DNA from: Branchinecta lynchi
Taxonomy: Eukaryota > Arthropoda > Branchiopoda > Anostraca > Branchinectidae
Direction: 5' to 3'
Assembly (NCBI GenBank): GCA_023053575.1
Contig: JAKZAP010000022.1
Location: forward strand, 17,298,489-17,362,488
DNA length: 64,000 bases
The notes beneath the pieces were generated by a model. It worked only from the letters and a program-made list of their open reading frames with translations. It ran no database searches and had not been told where the DNA came from. Of this stretch, positions 1 through 11,219 are shown piece by piece. The position numbers were made by a program, and so were the translations under genes. Numbering within the stretch: the stretch's first letter is position 1; each line of letters begins with the position of its first letter.

Positions 1-880
1 ACAAAATGCCAAGAACAGGTCACTGTCGGACATTGTCGCTGCCCTCAATCGTTGCTGTGCAGAAGGTATTGACACTCCAGACGTTGTGAATCAAATCCCC
101 CTCGGAAGTCCCTAGTATTCCGGCGTCAGCTTATTTATCCTTACCGCTAAAGTTAAACAGTGCCTCGATCAGCTGAAATCGCTTGTGAATTCCAGTGGCC
201 CCACAACGTCTATAAATAGTCCTTTGGTCCCGGATAGTAAGGCTACCGATCGCAAACTCTCGTACCCGGTCGTCCTTAAAAATCCACTTCCAGAACTAAG
301 AGACCCCTTTTTCTCGCAAGGAAAAGCTTCGATTCTTTCCTGGACATGATGGAATACTATCGGTAAAATCCGATCCATTACGGCGAAGATGGGTTGTTGT
401 CACGCGGGATATGTATCTACCGACTTACTCGCGGCCTCTGCCGTAGCGAGCTACCCGAACATTCTTGCAAAAGTGATTGATCGCAAACCGCTAGGAGTCA
501 TCAGGGGACTTCCTGATAATGTTTCCAGCAGTGTACTCGTCTCCTCCATTCCAAGTCTTGTAGAGGCGACCCAGATCGGCTCTTCTCATACATTCCGCTT
601 AGAGTTCCTAGATTGCTCTGCATAGAAATCCGCCATCGCTACAGGTCTCCGAGTATGTTACGAGTCATTAAGAATATCGGAATATAAAGCACTGCCCAGA
701 CGGTTTCTTATATGACAAAGTATCCATCATTCGGTAGCTCAGTACCCAAGTGCCGGGGATGAGATGAAGTGCTCCAAATGTTCCGGATGCCTCTCCAATA
801 CTAAAGACAATCCTTGCTTAGAGGCACCGAAATGCGCCAATTGCGGCGAAGCTCATGATTCTTATAGCATGAAATTTCAA
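1..880 (+). pseudogene. LINE A1 ORF1 remnant with cysteine knuckles
   Basis: This is the remnant of the nucleic-acid-binding ORF1 protein of copy A1. Around 5-115 a frame reads SLSDIVAALNRC, resembling the part of the LINE B ORF1 that reads NVTDILKVFHSC at 37.9 kb. At 764-866 a readable stretch contains KCSKCSGC followed by KCANCG, the same pair of cysteine knuckles that ends ORF1 in copies A2 and A3. The stretch between is open only in short frames, for example 389-625. No intact start is visible. In related elements such knuckles bind the element RNA; that role is inferred here from family resemblance. Confidence 0.6.
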
Positions 881-928
881 GTGATCAAGCACGCCCTGGC
901 CTCCACTCCAAAACGATTCAGGCCACTA

Positions 929-1530
929 CTTTAAGTTTTTCTTCGCTTAACATTAACGGCACCAAAGACCAAGATTTGTTGATTAATGAACTATTAGCCC
1001 ATGATGTTTTCTTCTTGCAAGAACATTTTTCGACTAAATCAAATATGTCTAGCCTAAAGCGTTCCCCTGCCCACCATTTTTTTTCGCGCGAGGCCAAGAA
1101 AACTAAATGCCGCCCATCCTGTGCTCTCGCAATTTTCCTCAATTCCCCAGCAAAGCCTTCTGTGATTGATAGTGATAATAACATCCTAGCGATCCAGTGT
1201 GACAATATTGCATTCATAAATGTTTACTTTCCGATCGTCGGTCCATAGCATCGTTCACTTCTTTCGCGAAATGTTGCTTCAGTTTAAAGTCTCTGCTCGA
1301 AAGTCTGAATTGTGACATTTTTGGGAATTCCGATAGGTCAGCCGTTTTTTTAGAATCAATTCCGACTAGATATGATGTCGCCGAAAAGAACCTCCCTTTC
1401 ACATATATCCACAAGAGAGGCTGCTGAAAATCGAATCTGGATCGTGTGATCGCTTCCAGTTCCGGTTTAATATCATCAGGGTAGACGAAGAAAAAATCGA
1501 CGTCGATCACCATATTCTCAGCTGTGATGT
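929..1530 (+). pseudogene. LINE A1 ORF2 endonuclease remnant
   Basis: This is an APE-like endonuclease, which in LINEs nicks the target DNA to start reverse transcription. The start reads SLNINGTKDQDLLINELL, then FFLQEHF carrying the Glu of the QEH motif, then a stretch ending INVYFP at about 1230. After frame shifts come LPFTYIHKRG (about 1399-1430) and VDEEKIDVDHH (about 1480-1512), matching LPFSYIHNRG and VDEEKIEDDHLP in copy A3. The domain is broken by at least two frame changes and a stop, so it cannot be functional. Confidence 0.7.
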
Positions 1531-2084
1531 GTCCTGTGACCTATCTGGCCAAACGTTTTCGGCTCAGCCGAAGTGGCTTACGAAGAAAATTTGCTACGCT
1601 AAGTGCATTACTTTCGACCATTAAAGTGCCTTATCACCTGCTGCAAACTTCGGTATCCTCGCCTTCAAGTAGGGTTGACCTTAATTCCTATTATTATCAA
1701 ATTGTGCCTGTTGATAAAGTTCGGATTGAAACTAGGAAGCCTAATTGGAACTTGAATCCCAAAGTAAGGCATGCAAAGAAAAAACCAAGCTTTGGCTGCA
1801 ATATGTGGATATCGTGTGACCGGCCCTCGGCCGGCGCTGTGTTCTCAGTAACCAAAAGTGTAAGCGTGATTATAAGGCTAGTCTGAAGGGAGCCCGTTCG
1901 AATGCGTGGCCGGGCCCCACCGATAAGGCCCCATGGGATAAGGTTACAAACAGTGAGAAATGTTCCACATCTGTCCTATCTTGTCTCCAACTAGCTGATT
2001 TTTTCGATCATCGATTCAGTTTTCTTAAAAATTTGTATTCTAATTTGCTTAAAGCGCTATTACCATATGCCGTCTCCTGCAAGC

Positions 2085-3454
2085 TCATGTGCAGCCAGTA
2101 GCAATGTCTGACATTAGCCAGTCTTTAAGAAAAATTAAGTGTTCAAACAACCTTGATTCTGATGGCTTTTCTTACCGATTTTTTGCCCATGACTGTCCTG
2201 CCCTACTTGACCATCTACAAATACTTTCGCGTAATCACTTGTTCCTGATAGTTTTCTCTGTGGTCTCGTAACGTCCATCCTAAAATGTGGTAAGGACCCT
2301 ATGTCATGTGCGAATTATTGTCCGATTACCGTATCGTGTTTTTTAAGTAAGCTGCATGCACATTTACTATTACCTGAAATTGAGTCAAAACATGATTTTA
2401 CGCCTTTTCAGTTTGGTTTCCGGAGAGGTATGGGTTGCTCCTATGCGCATCATGCTCTAAGCCGGCTCATGAAAGATGCCGTAAAATCGAGAACGACTTT
2501 GTATTGTCTCACTGTTGACATTTCAGGGGCTTTTGACAATATTCTGCATTTTCAGGCTCTATTTTCCCTTATGTCTTCAGGTGTTAATCCTTCCCTAGTA
2601 CGTTTATTGTCTTTTTGGTATTCAAAGTCTGAAATTCCAGTGACTTGGAATGCCCAAACCTCTGACCCGGTAAAATTAATGAGGGAGTTCGGCAAGGAGC
2701 CGTGTTGTCTCCTATTATATTTAAATCTGTCCTTGCATCGTTATTGCGTCCCCTTAAATGTAAGGTTTCTTATGGTGATACTCAGTAAGTAAGTAAGTAA
2801 GTAAGTGAGTCATTTATTTCTGACCCGCCATTTTCAGGTTTTTCATACTGGTTTGTCTCACGTTGCATATGCTGATGAAGTTCTGCTTGTTGCCAGGACT
2901 CACCGCGGATTGCTTGCTGACCTTAGTGTTTTAACGAATGAATTGTCTAAGATTGGAATATCAGTTAATGAATCTAAATGTGAGTTTATTTGTTTTTATA
3001 GCCCTTGTACGGTTGCTCCACTTGTTTCTGTTGGTGCAGTTCTACCATGTTCTCCTTCCGTGAGTTGGCTTGATTTGTCTTTCGGAACCAACGCTTTCCA
3101 CTACGTGTTCATCCCTTGTGAATAGAGCCGAAAAAAGTCTACACGTTATAACCGCAATGGTCTTTGTTGCTTTACAACGTTTATTGCACCCCTGTGCTTC
3201 TGTTTTTAGTCGGCATGGCTCATTTGTTTCGTAAAAAAGTTCGCCAGACTCTGCGAGTGGCTTATTTCAAATATTATAAATTCCTCCTCCAGCTTCCTCG
3301 ATCGCACCGAAACAGAAAAGTCATTGCTCGATTCGGACTAATAGACGTACCCTTTCGGATCCAAACTTTGAGTGATGACCTGTGTAAAAAGACCATTAAC
3401 TCGATTCACGGTTACGACCTTCTGTGGACATTCTTTGATATTGATGCTGGTTAG
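2085..3454 (+). pseudogene. LINE A1 reverse transcriptase remnant
   Basis: This is the reverse transcriptase of copy A1 spread over three frames. Recognisable blocks in order are a fingers segment near 2160 with DSDGFSYRFF, FQFGFRRGMGCSYAHHAL (about 2405-2460), DISGAFDNILHFQALFSL (about 2517-2570), GVRQGAVLSP (about 2687-2716), VAYADEVLLVARTHRG (about 2864-2910) and a C-terminal segment with AYFKYYKFLLQLPRS at about 3260-3305. The catalytic YADD of the family is YADE here, so one metal-binding Asp is lost. A short reversed repeat at 2784-2836 interrupts it between the last two RT blocks. Confidence 0.8.
2784..2836 (-). mobile_element. Minimal LINE 3'-tail insertion (reversed)
   Basis: These roughly 50 bases read, on the minus strand, as the last bases of a LINE A 3' end (compare 49111-49155 in copy A3: a gaaaacggcgggttagaaat block followed by a tttactt-type tail). 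The (AGTA)n run at 2784-2805 is the reverse complement of the (TTAC)n tail of A3. It lies inside the reverse transcriptase of copy A1. It looks like an extremely 5'-truncated LINE insertion retaining about 25 bases of element plus tail. No target duplication beyond TCAG is evident. Confidence 0.6.
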
Positions 3455-3500
3455 TTTCTTCATGTTGTTTCGTTTATTTTTTTTATTTTTTTTTCGTTAG

Positions 3501-4375
3501 TGTGAAACAAGTTCATTCGACTAGTATATTCCGCAAAATACACAGCAGCGTTGCCATCGGCAGTAAAATTTTAATAGATGTAGTAAAAAAAAATCTAGTA
3601 AATTTTGAGAGTCTTGTACATTTTATTCTGATCTAGTAAAAAATCCTGATTTTTTGTAAAAAAAAATATAAAAGCTACAAAATTTCACTTTTAAGAAAGA
3701 CAGGGGAACGGTAACATGATGACAGAATAGAAAATTCAAGTACCGCTTGAAAAAAAAATATTATTTGGCCGAACAGTAGTGCTGTCGTGCGGTTGATGAG
3801 CGGCGTAGGGACACCAGTTGCAATATAGCTGTCATGAAGAACGGCAGCAAAGAAGTTAAAGATTTATTTTGTGTTTAATATAGCAGGCAAGAGTCTCATT
3901 TTTAGTACGCCTAGGGGGCCGGAGTTCGGATTGTTTCTCTTAGTTAGTTGGAGTTTCTAACTCAAGGATGTTCTTTAGAACAAGCGAGAAGCGCAGGTTA
4001 CTCTGGTCGACGGCCTATATCTAAAGAAAAGAAAGAGTGTGTAGTTTCACTCGGAGTCTTTGTTAGTTTTGAGTGAATGGAAGACTTTCGCTCGTTTTTA
4101 AGAGTTTGAGATACTTTAAGAAATAATGAGAGTGAACGGTCGTTTCACTCGGTCCATTGATAGTCATGAGCGAATGGAAGATTTTCGCTCGTGTTTTAAA
4201 AAGTCTAGAAAAGTTTAAGATATACTGAGAATGGTGGAGTTTCACTTTTTACCACAAAATTTGGTTCCAGTTCGGTCCAGTTTTTTTGTGGGGGTTGTAA
4301 GAACCCGTAGTTTCGTGACAGTCTGGATACTAAGCCAGCCTATCAATTATGTTTTTGACGAATGAGCTGTGTAAT
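3501..4375. other. No gene seen; AT-rich spacer
   Basis: I see no coding similarity here on either strand. The only structure is the short tandem repeat reported separately and several A or T runs. Confidence 0.6.
4039..4247. repeat. Two-copy tandem repeat of about 100 bp
   Basis: Two adjacent diverged units begin with gtttcactcgg (about 4044 and 4143) and share gaatggaagactttcgctcg-type cores and tttaagatactga-type ends. The start of a third unit, gtttcac, follows at about 4240. The units are non-coding as far as I can see. Confidence 0.6.
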
Positions 4376-4490
4376 ATGGAATGAATGAATGAATCTATTT
4401 CCAAAAAGCCCGTCGGGCCATGGTAGGAAAATAACATAATCACAAAATAGCACTCACAAACACAATGTTTACGCCGAAAGGAGGGAACCC

Positions 4491-4990
4491 TTACTCCAAA
4501 GAACGCTCCCGATGCTCCATAGACTGCTTGAGGAACCTCCCAAGCCGACGACGGTCCCCAAAATTTTTCTTCCCCATGACCTTAACCAAATCCTCCTCCT
4601 CCAACCTACTATATCCAAAAATATCTTTACGCAGATCATATAACTCAAAGCATCTGCCCACCAGATGCAAAATATCCTCTCCTAGTGAACCGCACATGGG
4701 GCAGAAGTAAGGACCAGAACATAGCTTAACTTTACCTATAAACTTTCTTCTTTCCCCCAATGGTAGAGAATCCGCCCTCAGACTCACCATCCATTTAAGT
4801 TCCTCTGGTCTAAGCCCCGCTTTAAAAAACAGTTCCTCCCCCCAAACCTCTTTAGCCAAAATATACCACCTCAAAGAATACGAACTCAGCACACGGCAAC
4901 TCCACAATTGAATCTCCTGGTCTTTTAGCCTATCTTTTACTAACTTGGCTATCTCTCCTAGTGGATATGATGGCCCTGCTCCCTCATTCC
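4491..4990 (-). pseudogene. LINE G ORF2 C-terminal domain with CCHC finger
   Basis: This minus-strand open frame is the end of a LINE ORF2 after the RT. It contains RADSLPLGERRKFIG and then CPMCGSLGEDILHLVGRC, a Cys-Cys-His-Cys finger typical of the C-terminus of several LINE clades that probably helps bind element RNA. The frame is open to the TGA near 4491. The same C-terminus, more decayed, occurs on the minus strand at 61.6-62.0 kb. The N-terminal side is truncated only by the later insertion of LINE H. The clade is unassigned, with RTE, RTEX or related groups possible. Confidence 0.75.
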
Positions 4991-4993
4991 ACC
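4982..4993. repeat. Target-site duplication of LINE H, left copy
   Basis: The 12-mer CCTCATTCCACC is repeated exactly at 9763-9774, immediately after the 3' tail of LINE H. It is part of LINE G coding sequence. Confidence 0.85.
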
Positions 4994-5303
4994 TCATTCA
5001 GTAGCGCGCCAGCATTCATACCGCGCGGAGCAAGAAGCTGGCTAATGATAGTTTGAATTACGTGGGAACCTGTTTTCGCAATCTGGATATTTACGAATTG
5101 GAAAATTGGATGTCAGAGTACGGAGGTCAAACAAATTAGCAGGTCCTACGTTCCTCTGGGCCACTTGTCACTGGTGATTGCCACAGCTTACGTGGGCCTG
5201 CCCCACGAAAAGGTACGAGCTTTATTCATTGACGATCGAAAAAGTGCATCATTGAGATGCTCTAGGATTTCGCCTTTTTGCGGGAATTATTGCTGAATTT
5301 ATC

Positions 5304-6054
5304 ATGGATAAAATAACTCAACTACAGTACAAGGAACTGAAGCAGCTGCTAGTTTCTAATGGAGTGAAATTAGACACGATACTTGCAGAACAAAAGTCAC
5401 AGTCAGAAGCATTAACTGCATTGTCTACGGATACTGAACTACTCAGGACTGAAGCTGTCGAAAGGGAAACGAGGATCTCGAGCCTTGAGGGATCGCTGGC
5501 ACTTCAGAGAGACAAATCGGAGAAACTTGAAAAAACAATTGCTTTTACTTGACGTCAAAGAGCGTAGTGCGAATGTACTGATTCATAATCTCCCTACAGA
5601 GGCAAATCAACCGGTCGAAGCCACTGTTAAGAAATTGCTATCAAACTCCCTCCAAATCACGACAGCTGTGTCGATAGCGAAGTGTTTCAGACTGCCAGGC
5701 ACCAAGCCCAATTCATTCGTAACTGACCGCCGTAGCCGGAATAACCGTAGCACCCTAGGTCCTGTTCTAGTGAAGTTTACAAGTGAAAATGATGCCCAGT
5801 TGATCATGCAGAGTGTCGGTAAACTGAAAGGTTCGGACATTCGTATTTGTACCGATTTACCGCCTACTTTAAACTCTCTACGAAATGATCTTTTGGAACA
5901 AGCCAGACGCATGAAAGATCTCGGCACTATTGTAAGATCGCGTGTCAGACACCGGGGAACTGAAGTCTGGCTGGAAGTGATAAAGACTGAAGCAGCGTCA
6001 TCGACTGAGTCTGCAGAGTGGTCACGATATCTGGCTGAAAGTGATAAAGACTGA
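5304..6054 (+). pseudogene. LINE H ORF1, coiled coil plus RRM-like domain
   Basis: The start ATG at 5304 opens a frame of 83 codons predicted to be coiled coil (KITQLQYKELKQLL through LEGSLALQRDK). A one-base shift near 5540-5555 moves to the frame ending at 6054, which continues with ERSANVLIHNLP, a typical RRM-like beta strand. It then runs through GPVLVKFTSENDAQLI and LRNDLLEQARRMKDLG to VRHRGTEVWLEV. This order of coiled coil, RRM and C-terminal domain is that of L1/CR1-type ORF1 proteins, which trimerise and bind element RNA. The frameshift makes this copy defective. Assignment is by fold-like pattern, not by search. Confidence 0.7.
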
Positions 6055-6122
6055 TTCTGCAGTGTGGCCGCGAGTCCATGTATGTTTGATCATGGTAGTT
6101 TCGAGTTATTTTTCTTTATTTT

Positions 6123-6377
6123 TTGTTTCCCCGCAGAAGTAAAATGAAACTGAGAAAAGTTTCTCCTTGTTTTCTACTTTTCTATTTTTTCTTTCTCTTT
6201 CCTTTTTTTTCGTCTTGTTTGCATGCTTCAAAAAAGGTTCAGTTTTTGCTGTGTTTTCATTTCTCTTTCAGTTGTGCCATTCATTCATTTCCTGCAACAC
6301 CTGCTGAATTTATTGTCTATTACATGTCGGATCGAAGACTCGTCAAGAGATGTTTTGGTTTGGTGAGTTATGAATGA
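6123..6377 (+). other. Small hydrophobic open frame between ORF1 and ORF2 of LINE H
   Basis: An open frame of about 84 codons lies in the T-rich gap between ORF1 and ORF2 and overlaps the ORF2 start by eight bases. Its Phe/Leu-rich stretch (FLLFYFFFLFPFF) could be a membrane segment, but it also follows simply from T-rich DNA. I cannot support it as a real gene. Confidence 0.2.
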
Positions 6378-9300
6378 AAATTTTAATTTGGGTGGGAATT
6401 GGAGTGGTCGGCTGGATGGACTGGAGGCTTCTCCGCTTGATCTGAAGAATCTTTTGGTTGATTACGGTAAAGATGTTGAAAATTATGATGATACGTTGAA
6501 TCTTCTACCGCGATCATATTATTTTACCCCTGATAAAATTCTTAAAAAATCAAATCCATCTGATCTGAGGTTGGCAACATTTAATTGTCAGGGTCTGCTT
6601 AGTAGTATAGATTATTTATCTTCGTTTTTGCCTACAGCGGAAATTGATTTGTTAGGTATCACAGAAACGTTTCTTGATAATGTGTCTAGTTCATTTGTGT
6701 CTATTAGTGGATATAATTATTTTAGTAAGGTCCGTGCTGGTAGAAGACGTGGAGGTTTGGCTTTATTAGTTAATAGTTGTATACCAGCTCGAGTAATTAG
6801 TGATTTCGATTCATTTTATGAAGAAATGGTTTTTGAGTTTTTAGTCGCTGAAATGAACCTTGGTGGCAAATCAACTCTATGCTGCGTTATTTACCGCCCA
6901 CCCAGTTCTTCGATAGGTGGATTCGTGCAAAAACTGGAGATATTAGTGCCTCAACTTAAATCAAAATACAGGAATCTTACTCTGATGGGTGATTTTAATA
7001 TTGATTTGTACCCTAAACTTGATGGAGGCCTGTCTGCTGGTCTACAATCAGTGCAATTTTTATCTACTGTATTAGCTGCTGATCTGCTTCCTTCGTGTAG
7101 CATTCCTACGAGAGTTACAGGATCGTCAGCGTCTCTAATCGATAATATTTTTACGGATTTTAGGATTATTAATAGCAGTGTTGTAGTTGATGATACTTCT
7201 GATCATTTCCTTCTTTTGGCAAGTGTCGATACCGGAAGTTCAAAAAAACGGACAAATAAGAAAAAATCAAGAAAACTGGATATTTTGACTGTCCAAAAGT
7301 TGAAAACGACATTAGAAGAACGGGGATTTTCCGATGTGTATGTTTGTTCAAATGTGGACGAAGCAGGACAAGCGTTTGTCCAAAAATTTAAAGCAGCTTT
7401 GGATGAAGTTTGCCCCTTGAAGTCGTTGACTTATCGGAGGTATAAAGTTCCCTTTAAACCATGGATTACACACGGAATATTAAAATCGGCTAGGAAAAAA
7501 AATAAGTTATATAGGCGTTTTTTGCAGTACCCTACTGATGATAATAAGCATATATTCAAAACTTACAAAAATATGCTAACTAAGCTCTTGCGATCTGCAA
7601 AAAAGATTTACTTATCGAAAGCTTTTGATAATGCTCAAGGTTGTCCCAAGAAGACGTGGGATCTCATCAATTCATGCCTAGGGAAAAATAAGGATCATTC
7701 AATTCCAGACGAGATGATGTCTCCTGACGGTAATCAGAAGGTCTCAGGTAAACAAGAGGTCATCAGCTTGCTCAACAACCATTTCGCGACTATTGGTGAG
7801 AAAACTGCTCCACCTTCCTCTAGTTCGGATTCACAAACATTTTCATCTTACCTACCTCCTCGCAGTCAAGACTCGATGTTTCTGTATCCGGTGACAGCGC
7901 AGGAACTAATCAACATAACCAAGCTGCTGAAAAACGGAGCTTCCGAAGGAACTGATGGGTCGTCAACTAACCTGCTGAAGTCAATAATTCCCGAAGTTGC
8001 TGATGCATTGGCGCATGTGACAAACCTGTGTTTTACAACTTGAACGTTCCCCAAGATATTTAAGTCGGCAAAAATCATCGCCCTACACAAGGGTGGCGAT
8101 CCACTGGATCCCTCCAACTATCGCCCTATTTCTATCCTTCCTGCATTCTCAAAGCTGATCGAGCGGTGTTTGTACAATAGGATTGTGTCTTATCTGTTAG
8201 AGAAGACTCCGTCTCAGTTCGGTTTTCGGAAAAATCACTCGACTGAGCACGCAGTGTTGGTTATTACTCAATTCATCCATGATGCCCTTGATAACAATGA
8301 AATACCAGCGACTATTTTCCTTGATATTAAAAAGGCATTTGACACAATTTCACACTTTATTTTGTAGTTTAAGCTTGATAATAGTGGAATTAGAGGCCCA
8401 GTGAATAATCTAATCATGTCATATCTAACAGACAGGTCTCAGTTCGTGAGTGATGGTGATACTATTTCTTCTGAAGTGCCCCAGTCTAATAAGGTCGGTG
8501 TGCCCCAGGGTTCGATTCTGGGTCCACTTTTATTTCTTATTTATGTTAATGATATTTCAAGTGCTTTGAAGGACCTTGGATTAACAATATTATTTGCTGA
8601 TGACACCGCTTGCAGTGTTAAAGCTAAAGATGAATCGTCACTACGCTCGAAAATGGGAATTGCTATAGCACGCCTACGTCAATGGTTTCATGACAACAAA
8701 CTCGCGGTAAATTTTAATTTTTTCTCGTGTTGGTTATCGTCTGCCAAACCTACAGTCAGTAAATATGGACGATCGTGATAGCATTACAAGGGTTGATAGT
8801 GTTAGATACCTTGGTATTCAGTTAGATAGTAACCTTTCTTTTAAGTCCCATATTGATAAAGTGAAACTGAAGATAAGTCGTAATGTTGGAATATGTATCG
8901 CCTTAAGTTTCTACTCCCTTACCACGCTATGCGATCTATTTATTTTTCCCTTATTCACTCGTACCTCACTTATTGTCCCCTTGTATATCTGAACACGTTC
9001 AGCAGTCATCTTGCTCCTCTTCAGAGACTTCAAAATAAGGGGATCCGCCTCCTGAAGGAGTTTATGCCATCTCCATCATCGCTACCAAACTCGTCACCCA
9101 CAAAGAGTGATTATAAGTTGCTTAATATTTTACCCGTTTCTTTATTTCTGCAATTTTTTTCGATAATAATGTTGGAGTGTTATTTCAAAAATAGACTGCC
9201 TTCGATTTTGTATTCCTGCGAGCTGTTCCCCACCGCTTATGACCACCATTATGCTACTCGTTTTGGTTCGGATCCTCGTCAACCTCTGATCAGATGTGAA

Positions 9301-9393
9301 CGATCCAGATTTAGTTTGCGTAATTGTTTAGTTAAATTTTATAATTTATTAGAAGATAAAGATATTGTTCGCCTTTCTCTTCCTTTACTATAA
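6370..9393 (+). pseudogene. LINE H ORF2, endonuclease and reverse transcriptase
   Basis: The ATG at 6370 opens 557 codons. The endonuclease starts at about residue 70 with LATFNCQGLL, then ITETFL, GRRRGGLALLV, CVIYRPPSSS, GDFNIDLYP, IDNIF and SDHFLLL. A linker follows, then the RT: NYRPISILPAFSKLIER, FGFRKNHSTEHAV, FLDIKKAFDTI, VGVPQGSILGPLLF and ILFADDTACSV, with the FADD active site intact. A TGA at 8041 and a TAG at 8365 interrupt the same frame. Frame changes near 8720 and 8890 precede the C-terminal segment ending at 9393. The protein would nick DNA and copy element RNA in the nucleus; this copy cannot. Confidence 0.85.
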
Positions 9394-9762
9394 AAAAAGG
9401 TTTAAAACTAAATTGTTGGATTTGTATTAATGAGGAGTGTTGGAGAAGGTGGTTTGGCCTCTGGTTTGTTCAGTCCTGATTCTCTGATTCTTTGCCCATG
9501 GTTATATATTTTTTTAAATTTTGATGGTTATTGAGTCTTCGATCTGACGTGGTAAGTTGCTTTATAATCTCTTATTGTTTTTCATGTTTTTCTTTCTTCT
9601 TGTTGTTCACGCTGTTATGATATAGGCGCGCTCTTAATCTGTTATTGGTTGAATTTTCTTCTCTTCTTTGTATGTTGCCCGAGCATTTTTTGAGTCCCTC
9701 TCTGCCGGGTAACTTCCTGATATTTAGTTATTTTGTTTTGTTGTAAATAATAAAACCTTGAA
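9394..9762 (+). other. 3' UTR and 3' end of LINE H
   Basis: T-rich non-coding sequence follows the ORF2 stop and ends in aataataaaaccttgaa directly before the right target duplication. A TTGAA-like 3' end fits the L2/CR1 pattern of short terminal repeats rather than a poly(A) tail. Confidence 0.65.
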
Positions 9763-9774
9763 CCTCATTCCACC
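9763..9774. repeat. Target-site duplication of LINE H, right copy
   Basis: CCTCATTCCACC, identical to 4982-4993. LINE G coding sequence resumes here on the minus strand. Confidence 0.85.
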
Positions 9775-10945
9775 CCCTCCCCCCTAAACCACAATCTTCA
9801 ATTATTTTTTTTATTTGTTGCGGCCACGCATCACTTTTCAAATCTTTCAATACGTCCAGATATGCCGCTTTCAGGAGCCTCACTCTAGGCAAACTTAACA
9901 ATCTCTCGCAATATCGAATCATATTAACTAATCTTCTACTACGCAACGACAATAGCCCTAAATCTCCTTTAATAACTAGACTATTTGTTCTTATACTTAC
10001 TCCTAGCACCCTCTTAAAATACTGCAACTAGATTCCTTCCAATTTTTGTCCTTGCTGGAATCCCCAAATTTCGGCACCGTAATGCATAGCAGTGACTACT
10101 TTCGTTGAAAACAACTGCTTGTGCATTCTTATGTCCTTTATTTTCCCCAAATCACTACCGACTATGGCATACGCCCCACGTTTACCTTTCCTCTCACTTA
10201 ACTCTATTTGTTTTCCAAACTTAGCATTACTTGATAATCTCACACCTAAATATACAAAATCCTCCTTAATCTCCAAAACTTCTTCTTTACACATTACTTT
10301 TTCACTCTCTCTCACTTTCCCACCTTTCCTGAATACCATCATCACCGACTTACTCACGTTAAGGCTCAATTCCTTATTTCTAAGGAATTGGAGATTCAGC
10401 ACACAATACTATGTCATCAGCAAACAAAAGGGCACATAGTTGGCAAATATCTAAACTCAACAACGGGGCACCGGCATCCACCAAGTAGTCATGGAAATCA
10501 TTAATATACAGAGAGAACAGCCTCGGAGAGAGACAACAACCTTGTTTCACTCCCAAAACTGAAAAAATAATCCCTGAAAACTTCCCTGCCACCCTTACCA
10601 CAAACTTTGTTGTTTCATACATCGATACTAATAACAAAACATAAGGATGTGGTACTCCCATATTCAATAACTGATCCATCAAAAGATCCCTCCTAACATT
10701 ATCAAACGCCGATTTTAAATAAAAAAAACAACATACAATCTCCCACCTCTTTTCCCAATATATTTTCTTATTAAACTATTCAATACAAAAATCTGGTCAA
10801 TCGTACTGTACCCTTTCCGAAACCCTGCCTGCACCGGGGACATTCTCTCTGTACTTTCCAACCATCTACGTAATGTTACACGTGGAATATTTTGAGATAT
10901 ATTCAATTTAAATTGACCGGATGTTTTCATTGTTGTCAAGCCAGT
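9775..10945 (-). pseudogene. LINE G reverse transcriptase (upstream part)
   Basis: This minus-strand RT belongs to the element that ends at 4376. From 10939 downward it reads MSPVQAGFRKGYSTIDQIF, then (after a one-base shift in an A/T run near 10720) YLKSAFDNVRRDLLMDQL, then GVKQGCCLSPRLFSLYINDF, then LLFADDIVLCAE with the ADD active site. The thumb and connection follow in other frames: LSLNVSKSVMMVF, FVYLGVRLSSN and YGAEIWGF. An in-frame TAG at 10028 precedes LQYFKRVLGVSIRTNSL. Three lesions make it a pseudogene. Its 5' end is truncated at about 10945, where a DIRS-like element region begins. Confidence 0.8.
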
Positions 10946-11219
10946 TTTGGTCTAATTATTCGTAAGTGAAAGGGGTATCGTTTGATATTCCTTCTTCTCG
11001 GAAAGGGTTGTTGGGGCCAAGAGCCCAGGGAATTGAACCCAAGGGTAATAAGCTTGTTTGACAGTTGATTGACTGATTAGGGCATCTGAATAATTGAATA
11101 GCCTGAGTAGGGCACCTGCTGTGGGATCTAAAGGTTTCGCACCAACTTGGGAGGAAAGAATAGCATGCGGATTGTATTGCGAAGTTTTGGGCAAATATAT
11201 ATTTGTCTTTTCTTTGCAG

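Larger units (their letters stand above)
1..3500 (+). mobile_element. LINE family A, decayed copy A1
   Basis: This is a non-LTR retrotransposon read on the plus strand, cut by the window start. In order it shows a decayed ORF1 with cysteine knuckles, an APE-type endonuclease and a reverse transcriptase. The order and many residues match the better preserved copies at 27.1-30.9 kb and 45.8-49.2 kb. Frames change repeatedly and many stops interrupt it, so it is a dead copy, clearly older than the other two. The clade is not certain; the layout of knuckle ORF1 plus APE-type ORF2 is all I can support. The 3' limit is set roughly where coding similarity stops, near a T-rich stretch at 3476-3500. 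Confidence 0.85.
4376..4993 (-). mobile_element. LINE G, 3' part (C-terminus, UTR and tail)
   Basis: This is the downstream half of a minus-strand non-LTR retrotransposon whose upstream half lies at 9775-10945. The two halves are separated by the plus-strand LINE H. Read on the minus strand, coding sequence runs to about 4491, followed by a short 3' UTR and a tail of (ATTC)n at about 4393-4376. The split falls inside a WNE codon triplet present at both edges because of the target duplication, so the two halves would be continuous without LINE H. Confidence 0.8.
4994..9762 (+). mobile_element. LINE H, near full-length CR1/L2-like retrotransposon
   Basis: This is a 4.77-kb plus-strand non-LTR retrotransposon with a 5' UTR of about 310 bp, a coiled-coil ORF1, an ORF2 with APE endonuclease and reverse transcriptase, a 3' UTR of about 370 bp and a 3' end reading taaaaccttgaa. 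It is flanked by a perfect 12-bp direct repeat (4982-4993 and 9763-9774). The motifs GDFNIDL, SDH, VPQGSILGPLLF and FADDT place it near the CR1/L2 group. It has one frameshift in ORF1 and two in-frame stops plus frameshifts in ORF2, so it is inactive but fairly young compared with its surroundings. Confidence 0.85.

Noticed and set aside
1214..1513. Minus-strand frame of 99 codons as a gene
   Set aside because: It is the shadow of the plus-strand LINE A1 endonuclease, whose motifs match A2 and A3.
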